A DNA stretch of 64,000 nt from Anaerolinea sp. (GCA_029975055.1 JARKPU010000077.1:62001-126000); one strand, 5' to 3'; shown: positions 24,359 through 34,023, counted from the stretch's first letter. Translations and numbers: made by a program. Notes: generated by a model from the sequence alone, not told the origin.

Positions 24359-25826
24359 AGTAGTTATATACGGCTTCGGAGAGCTTGCTCACCAGCAGGT
24401 TGGCTTTATCCCAGATCAATTGCTGCGGGTCGTGCATGTAGATGCAGATCACGTAATTCCCGCCGGGCGAATAGACGATTCCGGCATCTGAGATGGTGTG
24501 CATCAGGTTATCGGATTCGATGATCCAGCCGTGCTTGTGGGCAATCTGCGTCGCTTCCGGCAGCCCGGCTTCGAGCAGCACGCCGTTGCGGTTTTTCGAC
24601 AGGTACGCGATCATCTGGCGGCATTCATTCTGGCTGAGCTGGCCCGGGAAAACCGCCTGGAACGTCCCGCCGCCGTTCTCGGCGCAATGGTAGATATCCT
24701 CCAGCAGCATGCCCATGTCGGTGGGTGTGGTCTGGTTGTACATATCCGGGTCGGTGGATATATCCTCGCGCTGGTTGGCAGGCGTGCTAAAGCGCTGCAT
24801 CAACGGGGCACCCGGGTAGAAATAGCCCGCCAGGAACGTGTTATCCAGGCCGATGGTCTTCATATCTTCGGTGACCAGCAGCGGCCCGGTGGTCTGGTCG
24901 AGGACGGTTTCCATCAGCGAGTCAGCCGGGCCGTTCTCGGAATACTCGATCATCAGGTCGATGAGGTTGGCCGTCTCCGCCGGAAGCGGCTCGGGTTCGC
25001 GCAGGAAGACCGAGGTCATGATCGGGATTTTCATCGTGCTGGCGGCCGTAAAGGCGATATCCGGGCGCACCAGCTGGCCCTGGTCGTATGCGAAGTGGAC
25101 TTCCTGGCCGTTTTGCAGGTCATTCACGTACAGTTCGAGCGTGCCGTTGTACCCGGCCGCCTGGACGATTTCTTCCAGCAAGATCTTCAGGTTTTCGATC
25201 GACGGGCGCGGCGGATCTACCCGGTTGAAAGACAGGTTCACCCGGCGGGCAGAGGACGAGCGGAAGGCATCGCCGATCAACACCACGGCGCGGTCGATAT
25301 CGAGCAGCGTGCCCGGGGTGCCGGCCTGGAAGGACGTGCTGCCCGGCACCGGGAGCGAAGCCGTGGCGGGCTCATCGTAACGCGCGGCGATTTCATCCTG
25401 GAGGAAGGCCCGCAGGCGTTCCTCCGAAAGGCTCGAGATGAGCGGCACGGCTTTCGGCGCCGGAACCCTGTTCCACAGATAATCCCAGAACCCGCTCCAG
25501 AAAGGCCGGCTCACACGCTCCAGGTCGGCGGCGGCGATCATCGATTCCAGGTCGAGTGTAAACCCGACGACGGACGGCTTGATCTGAATGACTGCGTCGC
25601 GGTAGCGAATCTCCACCGGAACGGCCGTGTAAGCCTGCAGGAGGCGCTCGGCTGCCTGCTGGGTGGTCAGCCCGCCCACCGGGATGCCCGCAATCTGCAT
25701 TCCAGGAGGGAAGTTCGAACGAATGCGGCTGTAGCGCACCAGCTGGACGGCCGTCAATACAACCGCCAGGAGGATGAGGATGATCGACACCCAGCGAAGA
25801 GGGAAGAGCATACCACGGTTGCGCAT
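24345..25826 (-). CDS. Membrane-anchored class A beta-lactamase-like serine hydrolase
   Basis: The 493-residue protein has an N-terminal membrane anchor (about 10-29), a repeat-type region like VanW/PG-binding-4 ('GMQIAGIPVGGLTTQQAAERL', about 40-200) and a C-terminal serine beta-lactamase-fold domain. The triad motifs are visible: SxxK in 'AASTMKIP' (about 259), an SEN in 'IEYSENGPADSLM', and KHG in place of KTG ('AHKHGWI'). It may be a carboxypeptidase or esterase acting on cell-wall material rather than a resistance enzyme. The leaderless -10 sits 7 nt upstream. Confidence 0.8.
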   Translation of the reverse strand: MRNRGMLFPLRWVSIILILLAVVLTAVQLVRYSRIRSNFPPGMQIAGIPVGGLTTQQAAERLLQAYTAVPVEIRYRDAVIQIKPSVVGFTLDLESMIAAADLERVSRPFWSGFWDYLWNRVPAPKAVPLISSLSEERLRAFLQDEIAARYDEPATASLPVPGSTSFQAGTPGTLLDIDRAVVLIGDAFRSSSARRVNLSFNRVDPPRPSIENLKILLEEIVQAAGYNGTLELYVNDLQNGQEVHFAYDQGQLVRPDIAFTAASTMKIPIMTSVFLREPEPLPAETANLIDLMIEYSENGPADSLMETVLDQTTGPLLVTEDMKTIGLDNTFLAGYFYPGAPLMQRFSTPANQREDISTDPDMYNQTTPTDMGMLLEDIYHCAENGGGTFQAVFPGQLSQNECRQMIAYLSKNRNGVLLEAGLPEATQIAHKHGWIIESDNLMHTISDAGIVYSPGGNYVICIYMHDPQQLIWDKANLLVSKLSEAVYNYFNQL

Positions 25827-25833
25827 GTCAGCG

Positions 25834-25839
25834 ATTCTA
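25834..25839 (-). promoter_or_regulatory. -10 box of serine hydrolase gene (leaderless)
   Basis: TAGAAT on the minus strand, 7 nt before the ATG at 25826. Confidence 0.5.
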
Positions 25840-26053
25840 CCAGAGAAAGTTAAGCATTGAATGAAGAGTGCCGGCTCTCTTCATATCATCAGACGATTGT
25901 CCTCACGGCTCGAGCGGCGAATTTAGCCGCAAGCAATTGAAGTGCAAAGGCGCTGATACCCAAATGTTCAAATCTTGCCGGAATGCGCGTTTTACAGTAT
26001 AGTGACATGAAATTCAATCTCCAGCGTCCATCAAAGGAGCAGGCAACCTCACT

Positions 26054-29000
26054 ATGCAACCGGAGCCCAATTCGACATCCTGGCTGGACCGCCCTCTCTT
26101 TAAAGAAGGCTCCAGCTTTAAGATTGAAACTCTCCTCGTTGTTCTGATCCTCCTTTTCGCGGTCCTCAGCCGGTTCGCCATCCTGGGCGAGCGCGTGATG
26201 AGCCATGACGAGGTCAATCACGTCTGGCCATCCTACGATTACTTCAAAGGCAAGGGCTACGTGCATAACCCGGTCACGCACGGGCCTTTCCAGTTCCACA
26301 TTGTAGCCCTGTCTTACTTCCTCCTCGGCGACAGCGATTTCTCCTCGCGCGTGCCGGCGGCGCTCTTCAGCACGGCGGCGGTGGCCTTCGTGCTCTTTGG
26401 GTTCCGGCGTTACCTGGGCCGCACAGGCGCGCTCATCGGCGGGCTGCTCTTCCTCATCTCGCCATACCTCATGTTCTATGGGAGGTACACCCGCAACGAG
26501 GGCTTTATCGAGCTCTTTATGGTGGTGATGGTCTATGCCGTGATGCGCCACCTGGAGAAGGGAGACGACTTCTCGCTCTACCTGCTCACCGGCACCATTG
26601 TGATGCATTTCATCACCAAAGAGACCTCTTTCATTTACATGGCGCAGCTGCTGGTGTTCCTGGCGTTGATTTTCATCAAGGAAATCCAGCGTGCCGTGCA
26701 GCGCAGCCCAAGGTTCTATACCCGCTTTGTGGTGCTCATCGGCCTGGCCATGCTGCTCTTGTTTGTCGCGATCGGTTTTGGCGCAGCGAACGCAAAGCCG
26801 GTCAAGCAGGTCACTCCCGCAGGCAACATTGCCCCAGGCGCTGAGACCCCTGCCGCCGCACAGGGCGCCCTGGCCAGTGAAACCCGCCTGGCGGTGGAAC
26901 TGGTGACCGTGGTAGGCGCGCTGGCCCTGGCAGGCGTGGCCTTCTACCAGCTCATCCGCAAATTAGGCTGGGAACAGATGCGGCGCCTGCGCTCCTTCAA
27001 CCTGCTCATCCTCACGGGCACGCTCGTCTTGCCGCAGCTGGCGGCCTTCCCGGTCAAAATCCTCGGATGGGACCCGCTGGATTACTCCTCTTCGGTGGGT
27101 CTCACCCGCACCGGCGTCGTCTTGGGGTTGTTCATCGTCATTTCGGCGGTCATTGGCTTCTTATGGAACCCGCGCCTTTGGGTCAAGAACGCCTTCCTGT
27201 TCTACACCGTGTATGTGTTCTTCTACACGTCCATGTTCACCAACGGCAGCGGCTTCTTCAGCGGAATCATCGGCTCGCTGGGCTACTGGCTCAGCCAGCA
27301 GGGCGAGCAGCGCGGCGGGCAGCCCTGGTATTACTTTGCACTGCTGCAGGTGCCGGTGTATGAATACCTGGCATTGCTGGGGTCGATCCTGGCATTCTAC
27401 TTTGGCCTGCGCTTCGACCGCTTTTCGCACCTGCCCGGGACGAACCCTTCCGACCCGCAGCTCGTTGAGTCCTCTGAAGAAGAGGCCGAGGATGATAACC
27501 CGGCTCAGGCCGCCGATGAAACCGGCCCGGCTCTCTTCAGCCTAGAGGATTTCTACAGCCGCCCGCAGCGCCTGCCCATTTTGGGCTTCCTGCTCTTCTG
27601 GTCGGTCACCAGCCTGTTTGCCTACAGCCTGGCCGGCGAGAAAATGCCCTGGCTGACGGTGCACATCGCCCTGCCCATGCTGCTGGCCGCTGGCTGGGGG
27701 CTGGGTTACCTGGTTGATACCACTGCCTGGTCGAAGATCGCCAACCGAAAGGGGCTGCTGGCGCTGGCCCTTCTGCCGGTGTTCTTCATCAGCCTCGGGC
27801 GCGCCTTGCTCAGCCTGCAAGGGGCCAACCCGCCCTTCGCCGGGAATACCCTCGAGCAGCTGCAAGCCACCAGCCTGTTCCTCTTCTCGGTGCTCGCCTG
27901 CATTGCCAGCGTTGCCGGGGTGCTTTGGCTGCTGCGCGGATGGGAAGCCGCCCAACTGGCCCGGCTGGCCACGGTGACCTTCTTTGCCATCCTGGCCGTG
28001 TTGACGGCGCGCACCGCCTACCGGGCCAGCTTCATCAATTATGACGACGCCACCGAATTCCTCGTCTATGCTCACGCCGCGCCCGGCCCCAAGCAGGTGC
28101 TGGCGCAGGTGGAGGAAATTTCGCGCCGCACCACCCGCGGCAAAGATATTGTGGTCGCCTATTCGGGCGACGCCCAATACCCCTACCTGTGGTACTTCCG
28201 CGATTACCCCAACGTGCGCTGGTTCGGCGATAAGCCCACCCGCGACCTGCGCGAGGTGCCGGTGATCATCGCGGGCGAGGATGTCTTCAACAAGATGGAC
28301 GCCGTCGTCGGCGACAATTTTGTGAAGTTCGAATACATGCGGCTGTGGTGGCCAATGCAGGATTATTGGAACCTGGATTGGAAGCGCATCAGCTACGCGC
28401 TTGGCAACGCCGAGTACCGGCAGGCGCTGTGGAACATCTGGCTCAACCGCGATTACAGCCTGTATGCGAAACTCACCCAGAACCCCAGCCTGACGCTGGA
28501 AAACTGGCAGCCGAGTGCGCGCATGCACGTGTATATCCGCAAGGATATCGTCGCGCAGATCTGGAATTACGGCGTCCAGCCCAGCGTCGTCGCCCAGGCT
28601 CAGGAAGACCCGTATAAAAATAAGATCCTCCCGCTCGCGGCCGACGGCGCCGCCATCGGCCGGCCAGGCTCGAACCCCGGCGAGCTCAAAGCTCCGCGCG
28701 GCATTGCCCTGGCCCCCGATGGCAGCCTGTACGTGGCCGACTCACAGAACAACCGCATCCAGCACTTCGCCGCCGACGGCAGCCTGATCAACCAGTGGGG
28801 CACCTTCGCCGACCAGGCGCAGGGCGAGGCCCCCGGCGGCACCTTCTACGAACCATGGGACGTTGCCGTGGCCGCCGATGGAACGGTGTTCGTCTCCGAT
28901 ACCTGGAACCACCGCATCCAGGTCTTCAGCGCGGATGGCCAGTTCATCCGCATGTGGGGTTACTTCGGGCAGGCCGAGACCGGTGATGCCTTCTGGGGGC

Positions 29001-29515
29001 CGCGCGGATTGGCGATCGACTCGCGCGGGCGTGTCTATGTGGCCGACACGGGCAACAAACGCATCATGATCTTCGAGCCCGACGGAACTTTCGTGGCTCA
29101 ATTCGGCACCGGCGGCCTGGAACCCGGGCAGTTTGCCGAACCGACCGGCATCGCCATCGGGCCGGACGATGTGGTCTATGTGGCCGACACCTGGAACCAG
29201 CGCATCCAATCCTTCGTGGGCGATAGCAGCGGTCAGTTCTTCACCCCGCTGCGCCAGTGGGATATCGCCGGCTGGTACGGCGAGTCACTCGATAACAAGC
29301 CTTATCTCAAGGTGAACGCATCCGACGGGCATGTCTTTGCCGCCGACCCGGAGGGCGGGCGCATCCTGGAATTCTCCGCCGATGGCGAGTTCGTGCGCGG
29401 CTTCAGCGACGCAACCGGGTTTGGGCTGGTCTCGGGCCTGGCGCTCGACGGCCAGGGCGGCATGTGGATCGCCGACGGGATCAACAACCACATCCTGCAC
29501 TACACGCTTCCGTAA
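26054..29515 (+). CDS. GT39-type membrane glycosyltransferase (Agl23-like) fused to NHL repeats
   Basis: The 1153-residue protein has an N-terminal multi-pass region like dolichyl-phosphate-mannose mannosyltransferases, with the acidic motif 'GERVMSHDEVNH' in the first loop and 'YYGRYTRNE'-like 'FYGRYTRNEGFIELFM'. I recognise the flippase-associated Agl23 (TIGR03663) family. After about 12 membrane helices and a soluble segment (~690-860), residues ~870-1150 hold six-bladed NHL-type repeats ('APRGIALAPDGSLYVADSQN', 'DTWNHRIQVFSADGQF', 'DTGNKRIMIFEPDG'). It probably moves glycans from a polyprenyl carrier at the outer face, with the propeller binding the acceptor or partner. It ends at a terminator. 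Confidence 0.85.
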   Translation: MQPEPNSTSWLDRPLFKEGSSFKIETLLVVLILLFAVLSRFAILGERVMSHDEVNHVWPSYDYFKGKGYVHNPVTHGPFQFHIVALSYFLLGDSDFSSRVPAALFSTAAVAFVLFGFRRYLGRTGALIGGLLFLISPYLMFYGRYTRNEGFIELFMVVMVYAVMRHLEKGDDFSLYLLTGTIVMHFITKETSFIYMAQLLVFLALIFIKEIQRAVQRSPRFYTRFVVLIGLAMLLLFVAIGFGAANAKPVKQVTPAGNIAPGAETPAAAQGALASETRLAVELVTVVGALALAGVAFYQLIRKLGWEQMRRLRSFNLLILTGTLVLPQLAAFPVKILGWDPLDYSSSVGLTRTGVVLGLFIVISAVIGFLWNPRLWVKNAFLFYTVYVFFYTSMFTNGSGFFSGIIGSLGYWLSQQGEQRGGQPWYYFALLQVPVYEYLALLGSILAFYFGLRFDRFSHLPGTNPSDPQLVESSEEEAEDDNPAQAADETGPALFSLEDFYSRPQRLPILGFLLFWSVTSLFAYSLAGEKMPWLTVHIALPMLLAAGWGLGYLVDTTAWSKIANRKGLLALALLPVFFISLGRALLSLQGANPPFAGNTLEQLQATSLFLFSVLACIASVAGVLWLLRGWEAAQLARLATVTFFAILAVLTARTAYRASFINYDDATEFLVYAHAAPGPKQVLAQVEEISRRTTRGKDIVVAYSGDAQYPYLWYFRDYPNVRWFGDKPTRDLREVPVIIAGEDVFNKMDAVVGDNFVKFEYMRLWWPMQDYWNLDWKRISYALGNAEYRQALWNIWLNRDYSLYAKLTQNPSLTLENWQPSARMHVYIRKDIVAQIWNYGVQPSVVAQAQEDPYKNKILPLAADGAAIGRPGSNPGELKAPRGIALAPDGSLYVADSQNNRIQHFAADGSLINQWGTFADQAQGEAPGGTFYEPWDVAVAADGTVFVSDTWNHRIQVFSADGQFIRMWGYFGQAETGDAFWGPRGLAIDSRGRVYVADTGNKRIMIFEPDGTFVAQFGTGGLEPGQFAEPTGIAIGPDDVVYVADTWNQRIQSFVGDSSGQFFTPLRQWDIAGWYGESLDNKPYLKVNASDGHVFAADPEGGRILEFSADGEFVRGFSDATGFGLVSGLALDGQGGMWIADGINNHILHYTLP

Positions 29516-29520
29516 AGAAT

Positions 29521-29551
29521 TCGGGGCGGTTCGTGAACCGCCCCGACTTTT
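29521..29551 (+). terminator. Terminator after GT39-NHL gene
   Basis: A perfect 12-bp stem (TCGGGGCGGTTC / GAACCGCCCCGA) is followed by CTTTTT. Confidence 0.85.
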
Positions 29552-29602
29552 TAAAGGGAGTGTCCTCCGGTTGGCGCGGGCCTCGTGCCCGAGCCTTCCA
29601 CG

Positions 29603-31378
29603 TCACCTTGCCCCGCGCCGGCCGAACTGCCTTTCGAGCAGGTCCACCGAAAGGTGAATCATCGTTGGGCGGCCATGCGGGCACGTGCGCGGCGACACGC
29701 ACTGCTCTAAATCGCGCAGCAAGACGCGCTGCTCCTCGGCCGAAAGCACATGCCCGGCTTTGACGGCGCTGCGCTTGCACACCCGCGCGATCAGGCGGGC
29801 TTCCACCTCGGCCTGGAGCGGAGTCTCATCTTCTTCGAAGTCCTCCACCACGGCGCGCACCGCCGCGGCCGGGTCGGCCCCGGCGAACAGCGCCGGAATG
29901 CCCCGCACGCGGAAGGTGTTCGGGCCAAAACCCTCCACCTGAAACCCCAGCCGCTCGAGCACATCCATCTGGTTGTGAAGCAGCATCGCCTGCGCAGGGG
30001 GCAGAACCACCAGCGCCGGTTCGAGCAGCGCCTGCGAGGCGATGCCCTCGCTGCGCTGACGCATGAAGCGCTCGAAAAGCACGCGTTCGTGGGCCGCGTG
30101 CTGGTCAATCAGATACAACCCGTCTGGGCCTTCGGCCACCAGGTAGGCCGCCCCCACCTGCCCCACCAGCCGCAGGAGCGGCATCATCCCGCCGGGCAGC
30201 CCGGCCTGGCCTGGCTGCGGAGCCTGCGGGGCCTGCAGCGGTGCAGGGATGTCTGCTTCCGGTTCGGGCGGAAGGGCGGGCACGGGCAAGGGCGTGCCTT
30301 GCGCCATCTCCCAGGCCGGGTCGATGCCGCGGGCGCCTGCGCCTTCGAAGGAACGCTGCCAGGCCGTGGCCGGGGCCACCGAGGGCACCGGTGAATAGGC
30401 CAGCAACGCCCGGCGCGCCGCGCGCGAGACGGCGCTGAAGACGGCATCCGGGCTGCGGAAGCGCACTTCGGCCTTGGCCGGGTGCACGTTGACATCCACC
30501 TCCTCGGGCGCGATGCTGATGAACAGGGTCGCCAGCGGGTAACGCCCCACCATCAGCAGGGTGTGATACGCCTGCAGGAGCGCCGCCGTCAGCGAGGCAT
30601 CTTGCACCCAGCGCCCGTTGACGAAGAAAGTGATATCGCGCCGGTTGGAGCGCGTCAGCGCCACCGGGCTGATGAACCCACTCACCTGGGTCGGCCCGTC
30701 GGTGAAGGCCACTTCAAGCATCTGGCGGGCCACATCCACGCCATACAGACTGGCGAGCACCTCGCGCCGGTCGCCCTTGCCGCTGGTCTGCAGGGCGGGG
30801 CGGTCATCATGGAACAGGTGAAAGCGCACATGCGGGTAGGCCAGGGCGTAGCGTGTCACCAGCCCGTCGATCTGTTGCCGCTCGGTGATATCGCGCTTGA
30901 GGAATTTGAGCCGGGCGGGGACGTTGAAGAACAGGTCTTCCACCCGCACCAGCGTGCCCACCGGGCCGCCCGCCTGCTGCGTGTACCCCACCTTCCCGGC
31001 TTCCACGCGCAGGCTCTCACCCACCGGGCTGCCTTCGGCGCGCGAGGTGAGTGTGAAGCGCGAAACGGACGCGATGGAAGCCAGCGCTTCGCCGCGAAAG
31101 CCCAGCGTGGTGATGTGGAACAGGTCTTCGGCGCTCTGCAGCTTGCTGGTGGCATGCCGCGCCACCGCCAGTTCGAGCTCGCCTGCGGGGATACCCCTGC
31201 CGTCGTCGGCCACCTCGATCAGCCGCCGGCCTGCATCGGCTATGCGCACCGTTATCCGGCCGGCCCCTGCATCCAGGCCGTTCTCGATCAATTCCTTCAC
31301 CACCGAGGCGGGCCGTTCCACCACCTCTCCGGCGGCAATCTGTGACGCTACTTCATCCGGCAGGATTCGTATGGGCAT
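29603..31378 (-). CDS. mutL: DNA mismatch repair protein MutL
   Basis: The 591-residue protein has GHKL ATPase motifs: 'DEVASQIAAGEVVERPASVV', 'DAGAGRITVRIADAGRRLIE', 'DDGRGI' and 'ATSKLQSAEDL..TLGFRGEAL'. The C-terminal endonuclease motif is present as 'DQHAAHERVLFE' (about 423), with 'CKRSAVKAGHVL' and 'CPHGRP', so this is a nicking MutL of the MutH-independent type. A Pro/Ala-rich linker joins the halves. I chose the ATG at 31378 because the fold starts there and a TATAAT lies between it and the upstream alternative ATG. Confidence 0.95.
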   Translation of the reverse strand: MPIRILPDEVASQIAAGEVVERPASVVKELIENGLDAGAGRITVRIADAGRRLIEVADDGRGIPAGELELAVARHATSKLQSAEDLFHITTLGFRGEALASIASVSRFTLTSRAEGSPVGESLRVEAGKVGYTQQAGGPVGTLVRVEDLFFNVPARLKFLKRDITERQQIDGLVTRYALAYPHVRFHLFHDDRPALQTSGKGDRREVLASLYGVDVARQMLEVAFTDGPTQVSGFISPVALTRSNRRDITFFVNGRWVQDASLTAALLQAYHTLLMVGRYPLATLFISIAPEEVDVNVHPAKAEVRFRSPDAVFSAVSRAARRALLAYSPVPSVAPATAWQRSFEGAGARGIDPAWEMAQGTPLPVPALPPEPEADIPAPLQAPQAPQPGQAGLPGGMMPLLRLVGQVGAAYLVAEGPDGLYLIDQHAAHERVLFERFMRQRSEGIASQALLEPALVVLPPAQAMLLHNQMDVLERLGFQVEGFGPNTFRVRGIPALFAGADPAAAVRAVVEDFEEDETPLQAEVEARLIARVCKRSAVKAGHVLSAEEQRVLLRDLEQCVSPRTCPHGRPTMIHLSVDLLERQFGRRGAR

Positions 31379-31391
31379 AAGCAATGCCCTG

Positions 31392-31397
31392 ATTATA
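31392..31397 (-). promoter_or_regulatory. -10 box of mutL
   Basis: TATAAT on the minus strand, 13 nt before the mutL ATG, giving a leader of only a few nucleotides. Confidence 0.5.
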
Positions 31398-31492
31398 CCT
31401 GCAAGCCGGTCAGCCAACGGCACGAGCTGGCCCGGCGGCCCGGCTTTTCACCCGCAGGCCTCATTCCACCTTTCGCCGCGCCCGGAAGCCCA

Positions 31493-31513
31493 GGAGATTA
31501 CGGTATAATCTCC
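31493..31513 (+). promoter_or_regulatory. HAD-gene promoter inside an inverted repeat
   Basis: GGAGATTA (31493-31500) and TAATCTCC (31506-31513) form an 8-bp dyad. The -10 TATAAT (31504-31509) lies within it, 9 nt before the ATG at 31519. A bound repressor would cover the -10; this is inference. Confidence 0.5.
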
Positions 31514-31518
31514 ACCGT

Positions 31519-32174
31519 ATGCCCTATTCGACGCTCTTCTTCGACCTGGATGACACGCTCTACCCCGCCTCAAGCGGCGTGTGGGATGCCATCGGCGTGC
31601 GCATCGAGCGCTTCATCCACGAGCGGCTCGGCATTCCGTTAGAAGAAGTGCCCGCCTTGCGCGAAAGCCTCTACCGCGCTTACGGCACCACCCTGCGCGG
31701 GCTCAAGGTCACCCGCGGCATTGACGAGCTGGATTACCTGGCTTACGTGCACGCCATCCCATTGGAGACTTACCTGACCCCCGACCCCCTGGTGAGAGCA
31801 GCCATTCTTCAAATCCCTCAGCGCAAGGTCATCTTCACCAACGCCGACCGGGCGCACGCGCAGCGAGTCCTGGGTCTCCTTGGGCTGGAGGGCTGCTTCG
31901 AGAGGATCATCGATATCATTGACGTATCGCCCTATGCAAGCCCATGCCCGAAGCCTTCCACCTGGCCCTGGCGGCAGCCGGCGGGCCGCCCCCGCAAGAG
32001 TGTATCCTGCTGGACGACGCCGCTCACAACCTGCGCGCCGCGCGGGCATTGGGGTTCTATACCATCCGCGTGGGCAGCCCGGCCGTTGATGGCTGCTGCG
32101 ATGCCGCCGTGGCCTCACTGCGCGACCTCCCCGCCGTCCTCGGCCCGCTGCTCGCCCCCCCGGAGGCGAAATGA
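31519..32174 (+). pseudogene. HAD hydrolase (pyrimidine 5'-nucleotidase type) with a -1 frameshift
   Basis: The N-terminal frame encodes 'FFDLDDTLYPASSGVWDAI' (HAD motif I), 'FTNADRAHAQRVLGLLGL' (motif II) and 'IIDIIDVSPYA'. The expected continuation, KPMPEAFHLALAAAG, 'ILLDDAAHNLRAARALGFYT', lies in another frame from 31938 onward. One base is missing at about 31936-31938 (TATGC-AAG would need TATGCN-AAG). Without the shift the frame continues into a Pro/Arg-rich non-homologous tail to 32292. The rest is intact and uninterrupted, so an assembly error or a very recent mutation is as likely as true decay. The start is leaderless. Confidence 0.75.
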
Positions 32175-32407
32175 ATCTCTCCGAAATCACCCTCCTTGGC
32201 TGGTGCGGCATCGGCGTGCTCGTTTTCACGGTCGTCTCGATCAACGTCTGGCTGTTTTCGCTCCTGCGCGGGCGCGGCGCCCAAAAAGATGAAGCCTCCG
32301 TCTGGAAAGACACGTTTCAGGCCATCCGCCACCCCTTTGCGAACGAAAACCGCCGGTATTCCGAGCTGCGCGAGAAAGTCAAATCGCTCAAAAAGCCCGG
32401 AGAATAG
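32171..32407 (+). CDS. Small single-pass membrane protein
   Basis: A 78-residue protein with one hydrophobic helix (about 8-32, 'LLGWCGIGVLVFTVVSINVW') and a charged, basic C-terminal tail ending in a short helix 'YSELREKVKSLKK'. Its ATG overlaps the HAD gene's proper stop (ATGA at 32171-32174), which supports the corrected HAD frame. I do not recognise the family. Confidence 0.6.
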   Translation: MNLSEITLLGWCGIGVLVFTVVSINVWLFSLLRGRGAQKDEASVWKDTFQAIRHPFANENRRYSELREKVKSLKKPGE

Positions 32408-32658
32408 CTTCACCGCTCCTCATCGAGCCGACGGCCGAGCAATCATTCCCAAAGCGCCGGGTCGGCATACGGCGCGCTCCAGGCAGCATGGCCTGCCTGA
32501 GGGCGAACCGGAAGGTGCGCACCGGCGTGCGCCGCCCAGCACTCCCGCTGGAAACGTGCCAGTGCTGATAGCAGCACCCCGCCATTCATCCCAAATTAAC
32601 CAATCTATGTTATCTTAATCGATAGTTTCTACCTGGTAGCTTTCGAGGAGACCGTTCC

Positions 32659-33936
32659 ATGGATAAAACCGTTCGTATCCTGCTGGGAGTCTTTATCGCT
32701 GTATTGCTCCTGGCCGGTTCGTTTTCCGGCGGATTGGTCGTCGGGTGGCTGCTGCCCAGCCGAGCCGCCGCCGCTGCCCAGGCGCTGCCCACCCCCGGTA
32801 ACAGCACAGCCCAGTCGGGCACAGTGCCCGATGCCGGTGCTTCGGGCGGCACCCCTACCGACCTGACCCAGCTCTTCAAACCCTTCTGGGAAACCTGGCA
32901 GATTGTGCTCGACCAGTATGTTGACCAGCCGGTTGACCAGGAGGCCATGATGCGCGGCGCGATCCGCGGCATGCTCGAATCGCTGGGCGATACGCACACC
33001 TCCTACATGGACCCGGACGAATACCGCCAGGCCAACATGCCCATGGACGGCGAGTACGAAGGCATCGGCGCGTGGGTCGATACCACTGGCAGCTTTGTAA
33101 AAATCGTCAGTCCCATGCCGGGTTCCCCCGCCGAGAAGGCCGGTTTGAAAGCCAACGACGTCATCCTCAAGGTGAACGGCGAGGACATGTCCGGCATCGA
33201 CGGCAACCTGGTGCTGCGCCGCGTGCTTGGCCCGGCCGGCACCGACGTGACACTCACCATCCAACGCGAGGGCACCGAAGAACCTTTCGATGTGACCATC
33301 ACGCGCGCGAAGATCGTCATGCCCTCGGTGACGGGTAAAATCATCGAAGGCGACATCGCCTACGTGCAGCTGTACACCTTCGGCGAGAAGACCACTTCCG
33401 AGCTGCGCGACACCCTCACCACATTGATGGCCCAGCATCCCAAGGGCCTGGTCCTCGACCTGCGCAACAATGGCGGCGGCTACCTCAACACCGCCATCGA
33501 AGTTGTCTCCCAGTTTGTCAGCAAAGGCGTGGTGATGTACGAAGAGTACGGCGACGGCCGCCGCAAGTCCTTCCAGGCGCTTTCCGGCGGGCTGGCCACC
33601 GAAATCCCCCTGGTGGTGCTGGTCAACAGCGGCACAGCCTCTGCCAGCGAAATCACCGCCGGGGCGATTCAAGATTACGGGCGAGGCACGCTGGTGGGTG
33701 AAACCACCTACGGCAAAGGCTCCGTGCAGAACTGGATTCCCCTGGATAACAACCAGGGCGCGGTGCGCGTCACCATCGCCCGCTGGTTGACGCCGAAAGA
33801 ACGGCAGATCAACAAAATTGGGCTCACCCCCGACGTGGAAGTGAAGCTGACCGACGAGGACCTGGCCAACAACCGCGACCCGCAGCTCGATAAAGCCGTG
33901 GAGATTTTGCACTCCGGCGGGCAGGCCGCCCCTTAA
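32659..33936 (+). CDS. S41 family C-terminal processing protease
   Basis: The 425-residue protein has an N-terminal signal anchor (about 7-30), a 'YVDQPVDQEAMMRGAIRGML' helical segment, a PDZ domain (about 125-205, 'YEGIGAWVD', 'SPAEKAGLKANDVILKVNG') and the tail-specific protease core. The catalytic pair is Ser in 'SGTASASEI' (about 330) and Lys in 'GETTYGKGSVQ' (about 353). It degrades or trims envelope proteins outside the membrane. The ribosome site GAGGAG precedes the ATG by 8 nt. The 250 bp upstream contain only short palindromes (for example GGTGCGCACC) and AT-rich sequence at 32590-32625 likely to hold the promoter. Confidence 0.93.
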   Translation: MDKTVRILLGVFIAVLLLAGSFSGGLVVGWLLPSRAAAAAQALPTPGNSTAQSGTVPDAGASGGTPTDLTQLFKPFWETWQIVLDQYVDQPVDQEAMMRGAIRGMLESLGDTHTSYMDPDEYRQANMPMDGEYEGIGAWVDTTGSFVKIVSPMPGSPAEKAGLKANDVILKVNGEDMSGIDGNLVLRRVLGPAGTDVTLTIQREGTEEPFDVTITRAKIVMPSVTGKIIEGDIAYVQLYTFGEKTTSELRDTLTTLMAQHPKGLVLDLRNNGGGYLNTAIEVVSQFVSKGVVMYEEYGDGRRKSFQALSGGLATEIPLVVLVNSGTASASEITAGAIQDYGRGTLVGETTYGKGSVQNWIPLDNNQGAVRVTIARWLTPKERQINKIGLTPDVEVKLTDEDLANNRDPQLDKAVEILHSGGQAAP

Positions 33937-33995
33937 TCCAGCCAAACGGGCGCCGGACTGGTTCCGGCCTCTGCAAAATGACCATCACGCGATCC

Positions 33996-34023
33996 ATCGG
34001 GCGGGTAAAACCGCCCGATTGGT
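33996..34023 (+). terminator. Terminator after S41 protease gene
   Basis: Stem ATCGGGCGG / CCGCCCGAT with a 6-nt loop is followed by TGGTTTT. Confidence 0.75.

Noticed and set aside
25860..26053. A short ORF starting with ATGAAATTC at about 26007, upstream of the GT39-NHL start, as another leaderless mini-ORF
   Set aside because: The nearest -10-like sequence is either too close (TATAGT, 3 nt) or weak, and the ORF runs far into the gene out of frame.
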